Source of the DNA: Membranipora membranacea
Taxonomy: Eukaryota > Bryozoa > Gymnolaemata > Cheilostomatida > Membraniporidae
Direction of reading: 5' to 3'
DNA: 64,000 nt
Assembly: GCA_914767715.1 (NCBI GenBank)
Contig: OU612067.1
Span: 19,473,001 to 19,537,000, forward strand
In this document: in pieces, positions 62,161-64,000 of the stretch
Position numbering within the stretch: the first letter of the stretch is position 1
Layout: every line of letters starts with the position of its first letter
Program-made: the position numbers and the translations under genes
Notes under the pieces: generated by a model
Databases searched by the model: none
The model's input: the letters and a program-made list of their open reading frames with translations, nothing else
What the model was told of the DNA's origin: nothing

Positions 62161-64000
62161 AATAAGGTAAAAGAATGACAGAGAGTGGAGATAATCCACT
62201 TAACTTTAGTTTTTCAACAAAGCTTCAGTTCGGATGGGAGGCTTCATGGCATAGGCACCTGGGAACTTGCGGGCCGAATTAAGTATAAACCACCATAAAA
62301 CTTTTATTGGATATGGGCAAACTACAGGCTGCATAGTTGGTACCCAGGAAGATCAAGGATTGGCCGTTTGTAAATCTCATAACTACAAACCAGAGCAGGA
62401 CATGGAAATTAGTTTGTCAATTTTTATTATGTTGAAAGGAAAACGGATCAGAATGTGTAGGGCGGTTCGCAACCGCAAAACGACCAAATGTTTTGATGCC
62501 CCACAATCAGTGTTTGTATACAGAATGAAATAATTAGTGAAGTCTCTATCGGCCGGGCCCCTGTCTTCATGAAAAGTTCCACCACACAATGGAACAACGT
62601 TACTTAGATATTGATAGGACAGTCATATTTTTCCCTCTGTTCAGTTTGCACTTCTACTGCCATCACCTCCTACTAACCATCTACCTGAATTCAATCACCA
62701 ATTTAACCAAGGGCACAATAAATTGTCGGTTATCCATTCCTCTGAAATCTTGTGGCATTTATGCTTGAAGCATATCCGCATTTCGAGTTAAAATATGTTT
62801 GAAAAAAAGATTTGGCATGTTTTTGTGGTGTGTATTGTTCTGGTCTAACATGCTGTAAGCTTTCATCTTACATAACCAAAATACCCAGCTGGCCTGGCTT
62901 TATTTTAATTCCAAGGATTTACTTCATGTTCACAAGAATTAATCCATAGAGAAGACAATGCAGTCCCTTGAATGTTCCACTCAATTATGGTGCAACTCTA
63001 TGTCACAATGAGGTCTGTGTGGGCATAATTGGTGCTTGCATCAATGACTTGATATTAAATTATTATAATTGAGCATGCCTATTCATTAAGAAATTATAGC
63101 AGGTATCACCATGATAAGGAAGTGCAGGTATTTTCTTTTGCCCACAGTTGAAAGTTGTTCTGTGTAATCCGTTTTAAATAAGCTAAAATATCTGCACTAG
63201 AACTTATTTCGATATTGGCATGGTAACATTATCAACCATAAAAATAGGATATCCGACAGATATATATATATCCAGAAGTACTGACTACTTACCATGACTT
63301 TTTTTATCCAGACGTATACCTATGGAAAAGCTGATAGGAGGTAATACAGTAGGCAATTTTCTTAGGTCTTTAAAAATTCATATAAATTTATAAGATTCAG
63401 ATCTTTATATTCAGATATCAAGAATTTCTGGACTTCAAGGTTTAGTGTTCTTGTCTGGTAATCGCTACTACAAATGGCAGTTTCAAAGCCGTCAACCATT
63501 CACCTCCAGTCAGGTTTTCCACAGGTTAGTTGTAAACCATGGAATTCACTACCACTGACTAGTACTGAAAAGATGAAACAATCTCACCAGTGGTGTAACA
63601 GTACGTAGTTGACACAGGACACACCTAATATGGCTGGCAAGAACTATAGTGTCAAGAACCAGCCTGTCTAATTACGATTTAAGATGATGAGTTTGCGGTT
63701 GAGATTTTGGCTTATTTTAATGGGGAAACACAGAAGGATTTTCCACTGACTGGTAGACGACAACCTGTGAGTGAACTGCCTGGTGTGGGCTTAATGTGTG
63801 AACCTGTCTGAAAAAGATGCCACATATAGTGATCTCAAAAAATACTTTTTCAGGCCCAAATTTAATATTCATTATGACAACGTTGATGATACATGTATGG
63901 ATAATAGGCATGTGCAACCAGAATTTTTTTTGTCATGGATTTACACAGTGATTAAATAGGGCAGCGACAACATCGCCCACTCTCGAGTTGATAGTTCATA
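62161..64000. other. Unassigned terminal region
   Basis: Apart from the tentative minus-strand exon at 63293-63360, nothing is recognised. Open frames are short and without domains. A short TATATATA tract lies at about 63260. Confidence 0.4.

Overview
This is animal (metazoan) nuclear DNA, AT-rich, with GT-AG introns of a few hundred bases to 5.4 kb, tRNA-derived SINEs and relics of a non-LTR retrotransposon. Gene density, intron style and repeats suggest an invertebrate, probably marine. I cannot place the phylum from sequence alone. Almost all coding sequence lies in short exons, so gene models were built exon by exon from splice sites, reading phase and protein-family motifs.

Layout. (1) 1-8.4 kb: a minus-strand first exon of a Gln/Thr/Pro-rich, transcription-factor-like protein (152-683), an unassigned plus-strand terminal exon (5858-6033), and mostly non-coding DNA with a GC-rich 80-bp hairpin insertion at 4.9 kb. 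(2) 8.4-22.2 kb, minus: a complete nine-exon LUC7-like U1 snRNP splicing factor (341 aa). (3) 22.2-23.4 kb: a 1.1-kb divergent intergenic region with a CACGTG E-box. (4) 23.4-29.5 kb, plus: a complete eleven-exon aspartyl aminopeptidase (DNPEP, peptidase family M18, 465 aa) with two SINEs in its introns. (5) 29.9-60.1 kb: a large direct tandem duplication. Copy A is 29894-45720 and copy B is 45721-60101. Each copy carries, on the minus strand, an unrecognised 12-exon gene for a 423-aa single-pass membrane protein with a charged, coiled-coil-like tail; then a decayed plus-strand exon, a broken reverse transcriptase, a SINE, and the first two exons of a small plus-strand secreted or membrane CUB-like gene. 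That CUB-like gene is complete only across the A/B junction (44400-46356). Copy B ends abruptly inside its second intron. (6) 60.1-64 kb: single-copy DNA with parts of a second, minus-strand CUB-like gene (about 60419-62160, possibly starting near 63.3 kb).

The two housekeeping genes are certain. The duplicated block is the part most worth attention. The two membrane-protein copies keep all 12 exon lengths and phases identical while their introns carry many indels. Copy A also carries two private hairpin insertions flanked by short direct repeats. The block could be a genuine recent tandem duplication, or two divergent haplotypes placed end to end by an assembler. The junction-spanning gene is the main argument for a real duplication.
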